Shown here piece by piece: positions 25,077 through 33,009 of a stretch of 39,648 nt of DNA. The notes beneath the pieces are model-generated. The model did no database searches. It saw nothing but the letters and a program-made list of their open reading frames with translations, and had not been told where the DNA came from. Made by a program: the position numbers and the translations under genes. This DNA comes from an uncultured Rhizobium sp. Lineage in GTDB: Bacteria > Pseudomonadota > Alphaproteobacteria > Rhizobiales > Rhizobiaceae. Where the stretch lies: contig CAMFIF010000032.1 in the NCBI GenBank assembly GCA_945952415.1, forward strand, positions 1-39,648. The letters are read 5' to 3'. Numbering within the stretch: position 1 is the first letter of the stretch; each line of letters opens with the position of its first letter.

Positions 25077-26015
25077 ATGGAGTATGGTGAGAGTATTATC
25101 ACCGTAAGCGAAAGGCTGGCGGCGGACCGGGGATCGGACCGCCGTTCTGAAGGGGGCGGGCGAGAGCCCGGACACAAGGTGCGCTTCAAGGAATTGTCCT
25201 ATGCCAACGAACGGGATCCCAAGCTGAAGCGGTGGATCATCCGGACGATTGAGGGCTTGTCCGGCCGAGACCGCTTTGTGGACCTCTACGAAATCTGGCG
25301 GGATGAAATCGTCGCCCAGGGCGACCGGGTCTTCGGCCGCATGCTCGAACTCATCGATGTGAAGATGCGCGTGAACGGCCAGTGGCCGCCGCAGAATCTG
25401 TCGGACGACCCGGTGGTCATCGTCGCCAACCATCCCTATGGCATCGGCGATGGCATAGCGGTTCTGGCACTTGCCGAGCAGCTTGGCCGGCCCTTCCGCG
25501 TGCTGATCAACAACGAGCTTCTGAAGGTGCCGGAAATGGCGCCCTATTCGCTTCCCGTCTGCTTCGAGGAGACGAAGGAAGCGCTGGCCATGAACATGCA
25601 GACCCGCAACGAAGCGGTCCGTCTGCTGAAGGAAGGCGTTACCATCGTCATTTTCCCGGCCGGCGGGGTGGCAACCGCCAGGAAGGGCTTCGGCAAGGCC
25701 GAGGACCTGCCCTGGAAGATCTTCACCGCCAAGCTCGTGCAGGCCGCCAAGGCCAATGTCATACCCATCTATTTCGAAGGCCAGAATGGCTGGCTCTTCC
25801 ATTTCGCCAGCCGCTTCTCGCTGACACTGCGCATCTCGCTGCTGATCCGCGAATTTCGTCGCTTGTCCGGCTCGATGATCAATTCCACCGTCGGCAGCAC
25901 CATCTATTGGGAAGAGCTGAGCCGCATGGCCGGGCGCCAGGAAATCCTGAGCTATCTCTACAATGCCGTCTTTTCGCTCGCTCCCACGGGCCAGAGACGC
26001 GTTGCCGCCGGCTAA
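25077..26015 (+). CDS. Lysophospholipid acyltransferase-family protein (PlsC-like)
   Basis: The 312-residue protein has a glycerophospholipid acyltransferase fold. The first catalytic block is VVIVANHPYGIGDG with H119 and D125, an HX5D spacing rather than the classical HX4D; this spacing occurs in the 'putative hemolysin'/OlsA-like branch. The second block is VIFPAGGVATARKGFGKAED. Such rhizobial enzymes acylate lysophosphatidate or lyso-ornithine lipid at the membrane; which one cannot be decided. No clear ribosome site precedes 25077, so the start is uncertain. Its TAA overlaps the TAG of the convergent gene by two bases. Confidence 0.8.
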   Translation: MEYGESIITVSERLAADRGSDRRSEGGGREPGHKVRFKELSYANERDPKLKRWIIRTIEGLSGRDRFVDLYEIWRDEIVAQGDRVFGRMLELIDVKMRVNGQWPPQNLSDDPVVIVANHPYGIGDGIAVLALAEQLGRPFRVLINNELLKVPEMAPYSLPVCFEETKEALAMNMQTRNEAVRLLKEGVTIVIFPAGGVATARKGFGKAEDLPWKIFTAKLVQAAKANVIPIYFEGQNGWLFHFASRFSLTLRISLLIREFRRLSGSMINSTVGSTIYWEELSRMAGRQEILSYLYNAVFSLAPTGQRRVAAG

Positions 26016-26398
26016 TCCACCGTCACGTGCCACCAGCGTGGCCGCCCGCTGCGATAGGAATGGGAAAGCGGCTTGAGCGGCAGGCGATGCGGTGCATCGA
26101 AACAGCCGGTCAGAAGCGCAATAACCGGCGCATCGTCAACCGCGCCGAGCGATGATCCGCATTGCGGACAAAAGGCCCGGGTAGACTTTTCGGAAGAGCG
26201 GTAAAGCGAGGGCGCTCCGCCTTCGCCGGTCCAGCGCACCTTCGCGCGATCGAATTCCACCCATGTCGCAGTCAGCGCGCCCGTTGCTCTCTGGCACATG
26301 CGGCAGGAGCAGCTGTGCGGAAAGCCCGGTTGCCCCTCCGCCTCGAAGCGGATGAGCCCGCAAAGACAGCCGCCTTTCCAGAGAAGCTGCTTTCCCAT
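26012..26398 (-). CDS. GFA/CENP-V fold zinc protein
   Basis: This 128-residue cytosolic protein belongs to PF04828 (glutathione-dependent formaldehyde-activating enzyme-like). The zinc-binding cysteines are arranged as GGCLCG (residues 10-15), CSCRMCQ (30-36) and FCPQCGS (76-82). Family members are of mostly unknown function; the original link to formaldehyde-glutathione activation is disputed. It sits 3 nt downstream of the secreted repeat protein on the same strand. Confidence 0.9.
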   Translation of the reverse strand: MGKQLLWKGGCLCGLIRFEAEGQPGFPHSCSCRMCQRATGALTATWVEFDRAKVRWTGEGGAPSLYRSSEKSTRAFCPQCGSSLGAVDDAPVIALLTGCFDAPHRLPLKPLSHSYRSGRPRWWHVTVD

Positions 26399-26401
26399 GG
26401 C

Positions 26402-27448
26402 TTAATCCGCCACGAAGGCCTGGTCGCCATTCGGACGATGGAGGGCTTCGCTGGTGATCACTTCCACATCCGTGTTCTGGCCGGCGACCACCTTGAAGTC
26501 CTTCTGGTAGATCTTGTCCTTGTTCTTGGCGACGGCCGTATACTGGCCTTCCGCCAGAATGACGGTGGGGAAGGGACTGACGCTTTCGGCGAGCGTATCG
26601 CCGGCAGAGGTCAGTACCGACCAGGCCGTATCCGCCAGCGCCTCGCCGCCCTTTTCGGATACGAGTTTCAGCGTGATCTGCGCTGCGCGATGCTGGAGCG
26701 TCGCCTTGGTGAGCCGACCCGCTTCCACCTGAATGTCGGCGCGGATAATCGCATTGATATCGCCATAATTGGAAACGACGTGATAGGTGCCCGCATTCAG
26801 CCGCACCACCTCGTTGGGGCTGACATCGTCCATCACCAGCCCGCGCTCGCCGTCTTCCTTGATATCGGCGGAATAGATGGTGAAGCTGAGGTCATCGGCC
26901 GGAATGCGCATGTCCGTGCCGGAAACCGCGTTCAGCAACAGCCCGCCAGCATCGAGAACGAGCGTTTGCGGGTCTACTTCGCCCACCATGGGCACCTTCA
27001 GCCGCTTGGTCACGCCGGCGCGACCGAAGGCAACGTTGACGAAATAATCCCCGGGCGCCAGCTGGAAGGCGGCGGAGCCGCCCGTCGCGGTCGCAACCAG
27101 CGGCAGCTTCTCGTCAGGCCCGGCATTGGGGCTGAAGATGCTCCAGATCAGACCGTCTTCCACGGCCTTGCCGTCGGCCTTCAGCTTTGCCTCCAACTTG
27201 ACGGTCTTCAGCATGGCGGCCGGCGAAAGCGGGTCGTTGGGCGCGGTAAAGGCGTTGAGTTTCGGCATCTTCGCCACGCCATCGAGCTGCTGGAAGGCCT
27301 TCAGCGGATCCTCGGGAGCTTCCCCTCCCATGGCACCCCCGGCGGGGGCGCTCAGCGAACCCGCCTCCTGCGCCTGGGCCATGCCGAACCCTCCCATAAG
27401 GGTCACGAGGAGGAGAAGGCTTTGCAAAGCCCGTATGAGACCCGACAT
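26402..27448 (-). CDS. Secreted protein of three beta-rich repeats, 348 aa
   Basis: I do not recognise a named family. A signal peptide (~1-27, cut near AQAQ) is followed by a low-complexity stretch and three tandem repeats of ~80-85 residues (~84-165, ~168-253, ~256-335). Each has a W/F-S-I/V strand, then a turn with an xGxY core (APGDYFVNV, NAGTYHVVS, AEGQYTAVA), a G-rich turn and a closing strand ending in a V-x-A/V-G turn. This suggests Ig- or transthyretin-like sandwiches in the periplasm or at the surface. The ATG at 27448 fits the signal peptide best; GTG at 27487 is the alternative. It is 3 nt upstream of the GFA gene. Confidence 0.75.
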   Translation of the reverse strand: MSGLIRALQSLLLLVTLMGGFGMAQAQEAGSLSAPAGGAMGGEAPEDPLKAFQQLDGVAKMPKLNAFTAPNDPLSPAAMLKTVKLEAKLKADGKAVEDGLIWSIFSPNAGPDEKLPLVATATGGSAAFQLAPGDYFVNVAFGRAGVTKRLKVPMVGEVDPQTLVLDAGGLLLNAVSGTDMRIPADDLSFTIYSADIKEDGERGLVMDDVSPNEVVRLNAGTYHVVSNYGDINAIIRADIQVEAGRLTKATLQHRAAQITLKLVSEKGGEALADTAWSVLTSAGDTLAESVSPFPTVILAEGQYTAVAKNKDKIYQKDFKVVAGQNTDVEVITSEALHRPNGDQAFVAD

Positions 27449-27573
27449 GAGCAATACCCGGTTGACATCTGTTGCGCGCCGCTTCACTTCAAAACGAACC
27501 CCATGGCAATTTCAAGACCCGCCTTGGCAATGAGGGCGGTGTTGCTGCTTTCCAGACAACCGATGGATGCTTC

Positions 27574-28155
27574 ATGACTGAAAACACGGCCCTCAAGGAC
27601 TATCTCGCCGTAAGGCGCTCCATTCCCGCCTTCCAGATGCGCGAACCCGGCCCCTCTCGCGCCGAAATCGAGGAATTGCTGCGGCTTGCCTCCCGCGTGC
27701 CGGATCACGGCAAGCTCGCGCCCTGGCGCTTCGTCGTCTATCGCGGCGAGGAGCGGGCCCGGATCGGCGAGGAGCTCCTGAAGCTGCGGCTCGCCGTGGA
27801 GCCGGGGCTGAGCGCTGAAATCATCGAGGTGGAAAAGACCCGCTTCACCCGTGCGCCTGTTGTCATCGCCATCGTCAGCAAGGCCGCTCCGCATGCCAAG
27901 ATCCCGGAATGGGAGCAGGTCATGTCGGCGGGTGCGCTCTGCCTGAACACGCTTTTTGCCGCCAACGCCCTCGGCTACGTTGCCAACTGGCTGACGGAAT
28001 GGTTCGCCTTCGATGAGCGTGCCTATCCTCTGCTCGGCATCCAGCCCGGCGAGAAGGTTGCGGGTTTCATTCATGTGGGCTCGACGGATTTTCCTGCGGT
28101 CGAACGGCCCCGTCCCGATCTCGCCGATACCGTCACCTGGGTCGGTGGCGATTGA
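27574..28155 (+). CDS. Nitroreductase-family flavoprotein
   Basis: This 193-residue protein has the single-domain nitroreductase fold that binds FMN and uses NAD(P)H. The N-terminal RRSIPAFQ and [21 protein letters not shown] are the FMN-phosphate and flavin-contact regions; the [24 protein letters not shown] helix is also typical (YdjA/TdsD-like branch). The substrate is unknown. The ATG at 27574 is without a strong site. The stop overlaps the next ATG (TGATG), so it is coupled to the flavin reductase gene. Confidence 0.88.
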   Translation: MTENTALKDYLAVRRSIPAFQMREPGPSRAEIEELLRLASRVPDHGKLAPWRFVVYRGEERARIGEELLKLRLAVEPGLSAEIIEVEKTRFTRAPVVIAIVSKAAPHAKIPEWEQVMSAGALCLNTLFAANALGYVANWLTEWFAFDERAYPLLGIQPGEKVAGFIHVGSTDFPAVERPRPDLADTVTWVGGD

Positions 28156-28763
28156 TGCTCTATTACGAGACCGCGACCAATGCACATGGGCTACGACACG
28201 ATCCCTTCAAGGCGATCGTGTCGCCCCGGCCCATTGGCTGGATCGGAACCCGCGGGCGTGATGGCTCGCGCAATCTCTCGCCTTATTCCTTCTTCAACAT
28301 CGTCGCCGACGACCCGAAAATCGTGATGTTCGCCGGCGGCCAGGGCAAGGATTCGCCCCGCAATGCGGCGGAAACCAGCGAGTTCACCGTTAACATGGTC
28401 AGCCGCGACCTCGTTGCCCGCATGAACGAATCCTCGGTCTCCGTGCCCTATGGGGTGGATGAATTCGCGATTGCCGGACTGACACCGGTCACCGGCCGGC
28501 TGGTCGCGGCCCCCTATGTGGGCGAGGCCCATGCGGTGCTCGAATGCCGCGTCACCCAGATCCTGACGCCGCACGGTCTTTCCGGCGAGGAGGCCGATAC
28601 GGTCATCACCTTCGGGCAGGTCGTTGCGATTCATATCGACGAAGCGATCATCCGAAATGGCCGCATCGACATGGCTGCCGTTCGCCCTGTTGGGCGCTTG
28701 GGCTACATGGATTACTGCGATGCCGGCGATGTCTTCGAGATGTTCCGGCCGAAAGCGCCCTGA
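28155..28763 (+). CDS. Flavin reductase-like FMN-binding protein
   Basis: This 202-residue protein is a PF01613 split-barrel FMN-binding protein. The characteristic FKAIVSPRPIGWIGTRGRDG, SPYSFFNIVADDPKIVMF and SEFTVNMVSRDL segments are present. Members reduce flavin with NAD(P)H or act as flavin-dependent oxidoreductases. The ATG overlaps the nitroreductase TGA. The stop directly abuts the stop of the convergent gene (28764), so there is no room for a terminator between them. Confidence 0.9.
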   Translation: MLYYETATNAHGLRHDPFKAIVSPRPIGWIGTRGRDGSRNLSPYSFFNIVADDPKIVMFAGGQGKDSPRNAAETSEFTVNMVSRDLVARMNESSVSVPYGVDEFAIAGLTPVTGRLVAAPYVGEAHAVLECRVTQILTPHGLSGEEADTVITFGQVVAIHIDEAIIRNGRIDMAAVRPVGRLGYMDYCDAGDVFEMFRPKAP

Positions 28764-29630
28764 TCAGCGGCCGGCGGCGGGCGGCACGGCTCGTTGCAGG
28801 ATGCGAAGCGCGCGCAGATAGCGCTTGTGATCCCCCGCTTCGGAAAGCTGCAGGCTGGCCCGTGCCTCGGCAATCTCCGTCTCGTGCGGGATGAAGCCGT
28901 GATTGATGGCCGTCACCTGGCGCGGGGAGAGGGCAAACTTGCCCGAAAATCCGTCCGCCGACGCCTCGTCTATATCCCGTGCGAGCCTGTCCGTGGACCA
29001 GAGCCCTGAAGCGGTATCGATGGTTTCGAGCCCCGCTGCAGCTGCGGCCGAAAGCACCGAAGCGCGGGCCATGCGAAAACTGTCGGTCAGCATGCCGTAG
29101 CTGTCGAACATGCGCCGCGCGCCAATGTAATCCCTGAAGAACTCGGCGTCCCAGCCAAGCGCCATCAGTCGACGGGAAAGGCCGGCAAAATCCCACTGGA
29201 AGCCATGAGCAAGCACGCAGGCAAGCCGCGTCACACCGTCGTCGATGTCGTTCACCGCCTCGTGCACGGCAATCAGCACGTCCATTTCCTGCACTTCTCG
29301 CGGATCGGTAAGACGGAAGATGATTCCATCCGGCCGTGCCGGCATCAGCACTTCCAGCAGCGGATCGGTCGCCTCGTCCAGTTCCGGCAGCAGGAAGAAG
29401 GCCGCCGGCGCACTGGCACTTTCGAAACCGGATCCGCCCGCCACCAGGAATTTCACCAGCGATTCCGCCGTGACTGGGCGCCGGACATCGCTGACGGTCG
29501 CGAGATCGAACACCACCACATCGGCGCCGCTCTTGAGGCCGGCGGCAATTGCCGCTTCCTCCAGCGGGGGAATCAGCAACCACGAACGGGTAAGAAACTC
29601 GACCGGCAGTCCATTTGGGGGCAGGTTCAT
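28764..29630 (-). CDS. HpcH/HpaI aldolase-citrate lyase (CitE-like) family protein
   Basis: This 288-residue TIM-barrel protein has the layout of CitE-like CoA-ester lyases: TRSWLLIPP near the N-terminus (R15), an aspartate strand DVVVFDL, and a C-terminal GFSGKFALSPRQVTAIN region followed by helical tail. The metal/substrate strand that normally reads DLED reads D42-L-A-T here. CitE-like enzymes use that acid, so catalysis as a standard malyl- or citryl-CoA lyase is doubtful. The ATG at 29630 follows GGAG. Reaction unknown. Confidence 0.75.
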   Translation of the reverse strand: MNLPPNGLPVEFLTRSWLLIPPLEEAAIAAGLKSGADVVVFDLATVSDVRRPVTAESLVKFLVAGGSGFESASAPAAFFLLPELDEATDPLLEVLMPARPDGIIFRLTDPREVQEMDVLIAVHEAVNDIDDGVTRLACVLAHGFQWDFAGLSRRLMALGWDAEFFRDYIGARRMFDSYGMLTDSFRMARASVLSAAAAAGLETIDTASGLWSTDRLARDIDEASADGFSGKFALSPRQVTAINHGFIPHETEIAEARASLQLSEAGDHKRYLRALRILQRAVPPAAGR

Positions 29631-29836
29631 CCGGTTCGCGTCTCCTTGGGGGCCAGACAAGGCCAGGGCGGGATTCCAGTCCGGGAATCATGGTCGGCGT
29701 AAAGTGTAACGCCGATTTGCGGCAATTTCTGCGCCGGGTTTTCCGCTTTTAGTCAACCCAAGCTCTTCTTAATTTTCTTAATGATCGTAGTTAACCAATC
29801 GTAATCCATTCATCGCTAGGCTTTGAGTCCAGGAAC

Positions 29837-29852
29837 GAATGAAAATTCATTC
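29837..29852. promoter_or_regulatory. Palindrome upstream of the DUF2336 gene
   Basis: GAATGAA-AA-TTCATTC is a 7-bp perfect dyad 24 nt before the start at 29876. Upstream are three TTAA boxes (29769, 29778, 29791) and a GAGTC (29825), which resemble parts of CtrA and CcrM (GANTC) sites but not with canonical spacing. This suggests a regulated promoter; none of the boxes is proven. Confidence 0.4.
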
Positions 29853-29875
29853 ATTCAGGTGTGGGGCGTCATCCG

Positions 29876-31003
29876 GTGATCGTACAGGCATTTCTCAAGT
29901 GGTCGGAAACAGCGAGGGTTGCGGAGCGGGCAAAGGCTGCCAATGCGCTCGGGCGAGCCTATCTCCGCTCCACCATGGGGGAGGATGAAAAGCGCGCCGC
30001 CGTGATGGCCATGACCTATCTTCTGGATGACCCGTCGCCCAAGGTGCGTCTGGCGCTGGCAGAAGCGCTCGCCGCGTCTCCGGATGTGCCGCGCACGCTG
30101 GTTCTCGCCCTTGCCGAAGACCAGCCGGAAATTGCCGCAACCGTCATCACCCAGTCCCCCGTCATCACCGATGACGATTTCATCGAATTGGCTGCACGGG
30201 GCGATAGCCTGCGCCGCGGCCTCATCGCTTCGCGCAAGTCCGTCTCCATCGTTGTATCCGCGGCGATTGCGGCGGTGGGCGACGAGCCAGAGATCCTGCT
30301 TCTCCTCGAAAATCCCGACAATGCTTTTGCGCCTGCAACGCTGCGCGAGATTGCCGGCCGCCACGGTGGAAGCCCCGAAGTGCGAAGCCTGCTTCTCGAC
30401 CGTGCCGATCTTCCCGCCGATGTCCGTCACCTCCTGATGCAGCAGGTCAGCCAGGCGCTGGTGGCCTTCGATTTCGTCCGTGCCACAGTCGGCGAAAGGC
30501 GGGTGGAGCGCATCGTGCGCGAAGCCAGCGATACGGGCACGCTCACCATTGCCGGCGAGGCGGACGAGCGGGATATTCCCGCGCTGGTCGAGCACCTTCG
30601 CGCCGGCTGCCGGCTGACCCCGGCCTTCCTGATGCATGCGCTCTGCGCCGGACGGATCGATTTCATCGCCTGCGTTCTCGTCAATCTCACGGGCGTCGAG
30701 GAGCGGCGTGTCCGGGCCGTGCTGTCCAACGGCCGGATGCATGCGGTGCGGGCGCTCTTCGAAGCCGCCGGCCTCAAGCGCGATATCAGCGTTGTCTTCG
30801 TGGAAGCGGTCTTCCAGCTGCGCAAGGCCGCCCGCGGCACGGCGGCAGGCACGATTGCATCCGCATTGCTCACCGTCTTCCGCAAGCCCGGCGCTGCGCG
30901 CACGCCCGCCAGCGAACTCATCGAAATGGTGGAAAAGCTCGCCATGATGGAAGAACGCGCGCGGGCACGGTCCTTCGCGATAGAGGCCGCCTTCGCGGCC
31001 TGA
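29876..31003 (+). CDS. DUF2336 protein (HEAT-like helical repeats), 375 aa
   Basis: The sequence is a chain of amphipathic helix pairs that fits DUF2336 (PF10098), common in alphaproteobacteria and without a known function. Repeated units such as DDPSPKVRLALAEALAASPD resemble HEAT repeats, so a protein-binding platform is plausible. GTG at 29876 (IVQAFLKW) is preferred because homologues I know start with this pattern; GTG at 29861 is the alternative. It ends 13 nt from the convergent carbonic anhydrase gene. Confidence 0.85.
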   Translation: MIVQAFLKWSETARVAERAKAANALGRAYLRSTMGEDEKRAAVMAMTYLLDDPSPKVRLALAEALAASPDVPRTLVLALAEDQPEIAATVITQSPVITDDDFIELAARGDSLRRGLIASRKSVSIVVSAAIAAVGDEPEILLLLENPDNAFAPATLREIAGRHGGSPEVRSLLLDRADLPADVRHLLMQQVSQALVAFDFVRATVGERRVERIVREASDTGTLTIAGEADERDIPALVEHLRAGCRLTPAFLMHALCAGRIDFIACVLVNLTGVEERRVRAVLSNGRMHAVRALFEAAGLKRDISVVFVEAVFQLRKAARGTAAGTIASALLTVFRKPGAARTPASELIEMVEKLAMMEERARARSFAIEAAFAA

Positions 31004-31016
31004 TCCCTGCCTTTTC

Positions 31017-31772
31017 TTACTTGATGTCCTCGACCACCAGCCGGTTGTTCAGCGGCTGGATGGGACGCGCATTCATGGGGAAGAGTTGCCGGAATTTTTC
31101 GATCTGCGCCATGGAAGCCTCGATGGGGTTGCGCATTTCGAACCAGTTGACCCCTTCCGAGCAGGGCGGCGTCGTCAGCGAGCCCATGAAGCGGTAATAG
31201 GTCTTGTCCGCTGGCAACAGGCTTTCTAGATCGGTCTTCACGTCGATCAGCCGCTTGGTCTTTCCGGCGTCCGCCGGGCCGTCCCAGAAGATGCGCTCGA
31301 GCGCCGGGCTGACGCCTCCTTCCTGAATGAGGACGCCGACGACGGCGAGCGCCCCGTTTTCGTCCTTGTGCACCAGGTGCAGCTCAAGCGGGAAGCTCTT
31401 TCCCTCGATCTGGTATTCGCTCGGCGTATGGAAATGGAACTGCACGAGCTGGTAGGTGTGGTCCTCGATGGTGATGGAATAGCCGTAAGGCACGTTCACC
31501 TGCATCGTATGGCCATTATTGACCACTTCGGTCGGGATCTCACCGTAGTTGAACTTGATGGAGGGCAGGTCGGCCTTCACATGGGTAACGAGATCGACAG
31601 GCGATTGCTGCTTGCCCAGTTCGCAGGTCTCGAAGGAATGATCGAGCTGGGCCCAGTGCTGCGGCCCGTCTTCCCCGTCATAGGTCCAGTGCGGCGTGCT
31701 GCTGCCGCGGCTGACGGAGGCGGTGGTGGCAAGAAGCAGCAGGGAGCTTGCGAGAATGGCAACGGCACGCAT
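31017..31772 (-). CDS. Periplasmic alpha-class carbonic anhydrase
   Basis: The 251-residue protein interconverts CO2 and bicarbonate. Signal peptide ~1-22. Zinc ligands are H113 and H115 (QFHFHTPSEY) and H132 (ELHLVH). SLTTPPCSEGVNW holds the gate region, and C50/C204 are placed to form the usual disulfide of secreted alpha enzymes. The ATG follows GAGG. Alpha enzymes in proteobacteria act in the periplasm. A TTGACT box on the minus strand at 31850-31855 could be its -35, but the -10 is unclear. Confidence 0.96.
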   Translation of the reverse strand: MRAVAILASSLLLLATTASVSRGSSTPHWTYDGEDGPQHWAQLDHSFETCELGKQQSPVDLVTHVKADLPSIKFNYGEIPTEVVNNGHTMQVNVPYGYSITIEDHTYQLVQFHFHTPSEYQIEGKSFPLELHLVHKDENGALAVVGVLIQEGGVSPALERIFWDGPADAGKTKRLIDVKTDLESLLPADKTYYRFMGSLTTPPCSEGVNWFEMRNPIEASMAQIEKFRQLFPMNARPIQPLNNRLVVEDIK

Positions 31773-31977
31773 GAAACAGACCTCGGTTCACACTGGCGCA
31801 ATCATTGCACGGGATGGACACATCGCTGGCGCAGAACCTGGCAGAAAGCAGTCAAGATTCCGTTAAAACATGCGAATATCGTCACGTAATGGCGAGACCA
31901 CACCTGTCTTGGGGGCTTGACCCCGCTTGGGCCGCGCGAAAGACTGGCCACTCGCTCCACCATGCTCGTGACCTGCC

Positions 31978-32436
31978 ATGACCATTTCCATCCGCCTCGA
32001 ACTCCCTCGCCAGCCCGGCGTCATCCGCCTTCTCGAAATGTCCGACGCCTATGCGGCCTCGCTCTATCCGGCGGAAAGCAACCATATGCTGGATCTCGCC
32101 TCGCTGGAGGAGGATAACGTATCCTTCCTCGTCGCCCGCCGGGGCGATGCGGTGCTGGGATGCGCCTCGCTTGTCGAGGCAGATGACGGGACAGCCGAGA
32201 TCAAGCGCATGTTCGTCGATCCGGAGGCGAGGGGCCTCAAGTTTGGCCGCCGCCTGCTGGAGGCGCTGGAGCAGCGGGCAAAGGAAAAGGCCGTTTCGAT
32301 CCTCCGCCTCGAAACCGGCATCTACCAGCCTGAAGCCCTCGGCCTCTATCGCAGCTTCGGCTATCGCGATATCGGCCCTTTCGGCACCTACAAGGCCGAT
32401 CCGCTCAGCATATTCATGGGGAAGCATCTGGCCTGA
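31978..32436 (+). CDS. GNAT-family N-acetyltransferase
   Basis: The 152-residue protein has the GNAT fold: acetyl-CoA-binding motif A is KRMFVDPEARGLKFGRRLLEALE (R-G-L-K-F-G loop, a slight variant of the Q/RxxGxG/A signature), followed by ILRLETGIYQPEALGLYRSFGY typical of motif B. The acetyl acceptor is unknown. No clear ribosome site; start chosen by homology pattern. Its last 23 nt overlap the 3' end of the convergent small membrane protein gene. Confidence 0.88.
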   Translation: MTISIRLELPRQPGVIRLLEMSDAYAASLYPAESNHMLDLASLEEDNVSFLVARRGDAVLGCASLVEADDGTAEIKRMFVDPEARGLKFGRRLLEALEQRAKEKAVSILRLETGIYQPEALGLYRSFGYRDIGPFGTYKADPLSIFMGKHLA

Positions 32437-32683
32437 CCGACTTTTCTACGGTCGTCGCGAGATCGACGAAACCCGCCTCCAGCTCCACCTCGGATCGTCC
32501 GGAAAACGGAAGATAGCGGGGGACCCGCGTAACCGGTGCCGGCGCCGATGGTGGAACCGGGTTAACCGCTAACGGCCGGCGGACCAGAAGCCGCGTGGTC
32601 CCATAAAGGGTGAGAAACGGCACGACCACCAGCAGCGCCTTGATCCAGTCCGGCGATGCCAAATAGATTTGCGTCAGGTCCAT
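32414..32683 (-). CDS. Small hypothetical membrane protein, 89 aa
   Basis: One transmembrane helix (~14-35, WIKALLVVVPFLTLYGTTRLLV) is followed by a proline-rich, partly basic cytosolic or periplasmic tail. I do not recognise a family. A strong GGGAGG site 6 nt upstream supports the ATG at 32683. It overlaps the GNAT gene end to end. It lies 65 nt downstream of the RNA copy at 32748-32923 on the same strand, which could be its leader if the RNA reads through. Confidence 0.7.
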   Translation of the reverse strand: MDLTQIYLASPDWIKALLVVVPFLTLYGTTRLLVRRPLAVNPVPPSAPAPVTRVPRYLPFSGRSEVELEAGFVDLATTVEKSVRPDASP

Positions 32684-32707
32684 CGGTCCCTCCCGTCAGC
32701 GGGTGAA

Positions 32708-32738
32708 GTCACCGGAAGCCGTGAAGGCTGCCGGTGAC
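32708..32738 (-). terminator. Strong hairpin between the RNA gene and the small membrane protein
   Basis: GTCACCGG (32708-32715) and AGCC (32717-32720) pair with GGCT (32726-32729) and CCGGTGAC (32731-32738): 12 bp with one mismatch and a 5-nt loop. On the minus strand it follows the T6 run of the RNA gene by ~10 nt and precedes the ribosome site of the 89-aa gene. It may be a back-up terminator or a leader hairpin. Confidence 0.5.
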
Positions 32739-32747
32739 CGGGAGCTC

Positions 32748-32923
32748 AAAAAACCGCAAGAGTACGGTCGCCCCGGCTTTTAAACCGAAGTTCTGGACAT
32801 GACCGGGGCCTCCCGGCCGCTAGGCTGGAAAGCTAATGGTTTCGGGACATGCTGTTCAATGCATGACCGCCACTCTTGCGAGGTTTTTGAGGCCCCGGGA
32901 TACGGAAAGTTTCGCGCATCCTG
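32748..32923 (-). ncRNA. Structured RNA gene, copy 1 (downstream of parE)
   Basis: This ~176-nt predicted RNA is read on the minus strand from its own promoter and ends at a run of six T residues. It is paralogous to the RNA at 39476. Predicted helices: 5' hairpin GGATGCG/CGTATCC; helix A CCGGGGCCTC (32889-32898) with GAGGCCCCGG (32803-32812), 10 bp; helix B CGCAAGAGT plus CGGTC (32872-32880, 32865-32869) with GACCG plus ACTCTTGCG (32765-32769, 32755-32763); a CATGC/GCATG hairpin; and CTTCGGT/GCCGGGG. A and B interleave, so they form a pseudoknot. No open frame with a ribosome site fits. I do not recognise the family. Confidence 0.7.
32769..32819 (-). repeat. 51-nt inverted repeat unit, left copy
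   Basis: The sequence here, read on the minus strand, matches 39594-39644 on the plus strand in 50 of 51 positions (C versus T once). It is the conserved 3' part of the paired RNA genes. The two units face each other in opposite orientation and enclose parE to pyrG, so they could pair or recombine as inverted repeats. Confidence 0.95.
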
Positions 32924-32929
32924 AAGGGG

Positions 32930-32957
32930 AGGTTATCACGACATGAAAATCAGTCAA
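32930..32957 (-). promoter_or_regulatory. Promoter of RNA copy 1
   Basis: On the minus strand TTGACT (32952-32957) and TAACCT (32930-32935) are separated by 16 nt. The predicted start is near 32922-32924 (CAGGAT). The same boxes, spacing and the following CC-YY-TTCAGGAT block recur before copy 2, which makes this one of the best-supported promoters in the window. Confidence 0.75.
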
Positions 32958-33009
32958 ATCTTTATTAGGCAATGCGTGGTGCGAAGGGGTCCGCGCAGGT
33001 TGCCTGCCT

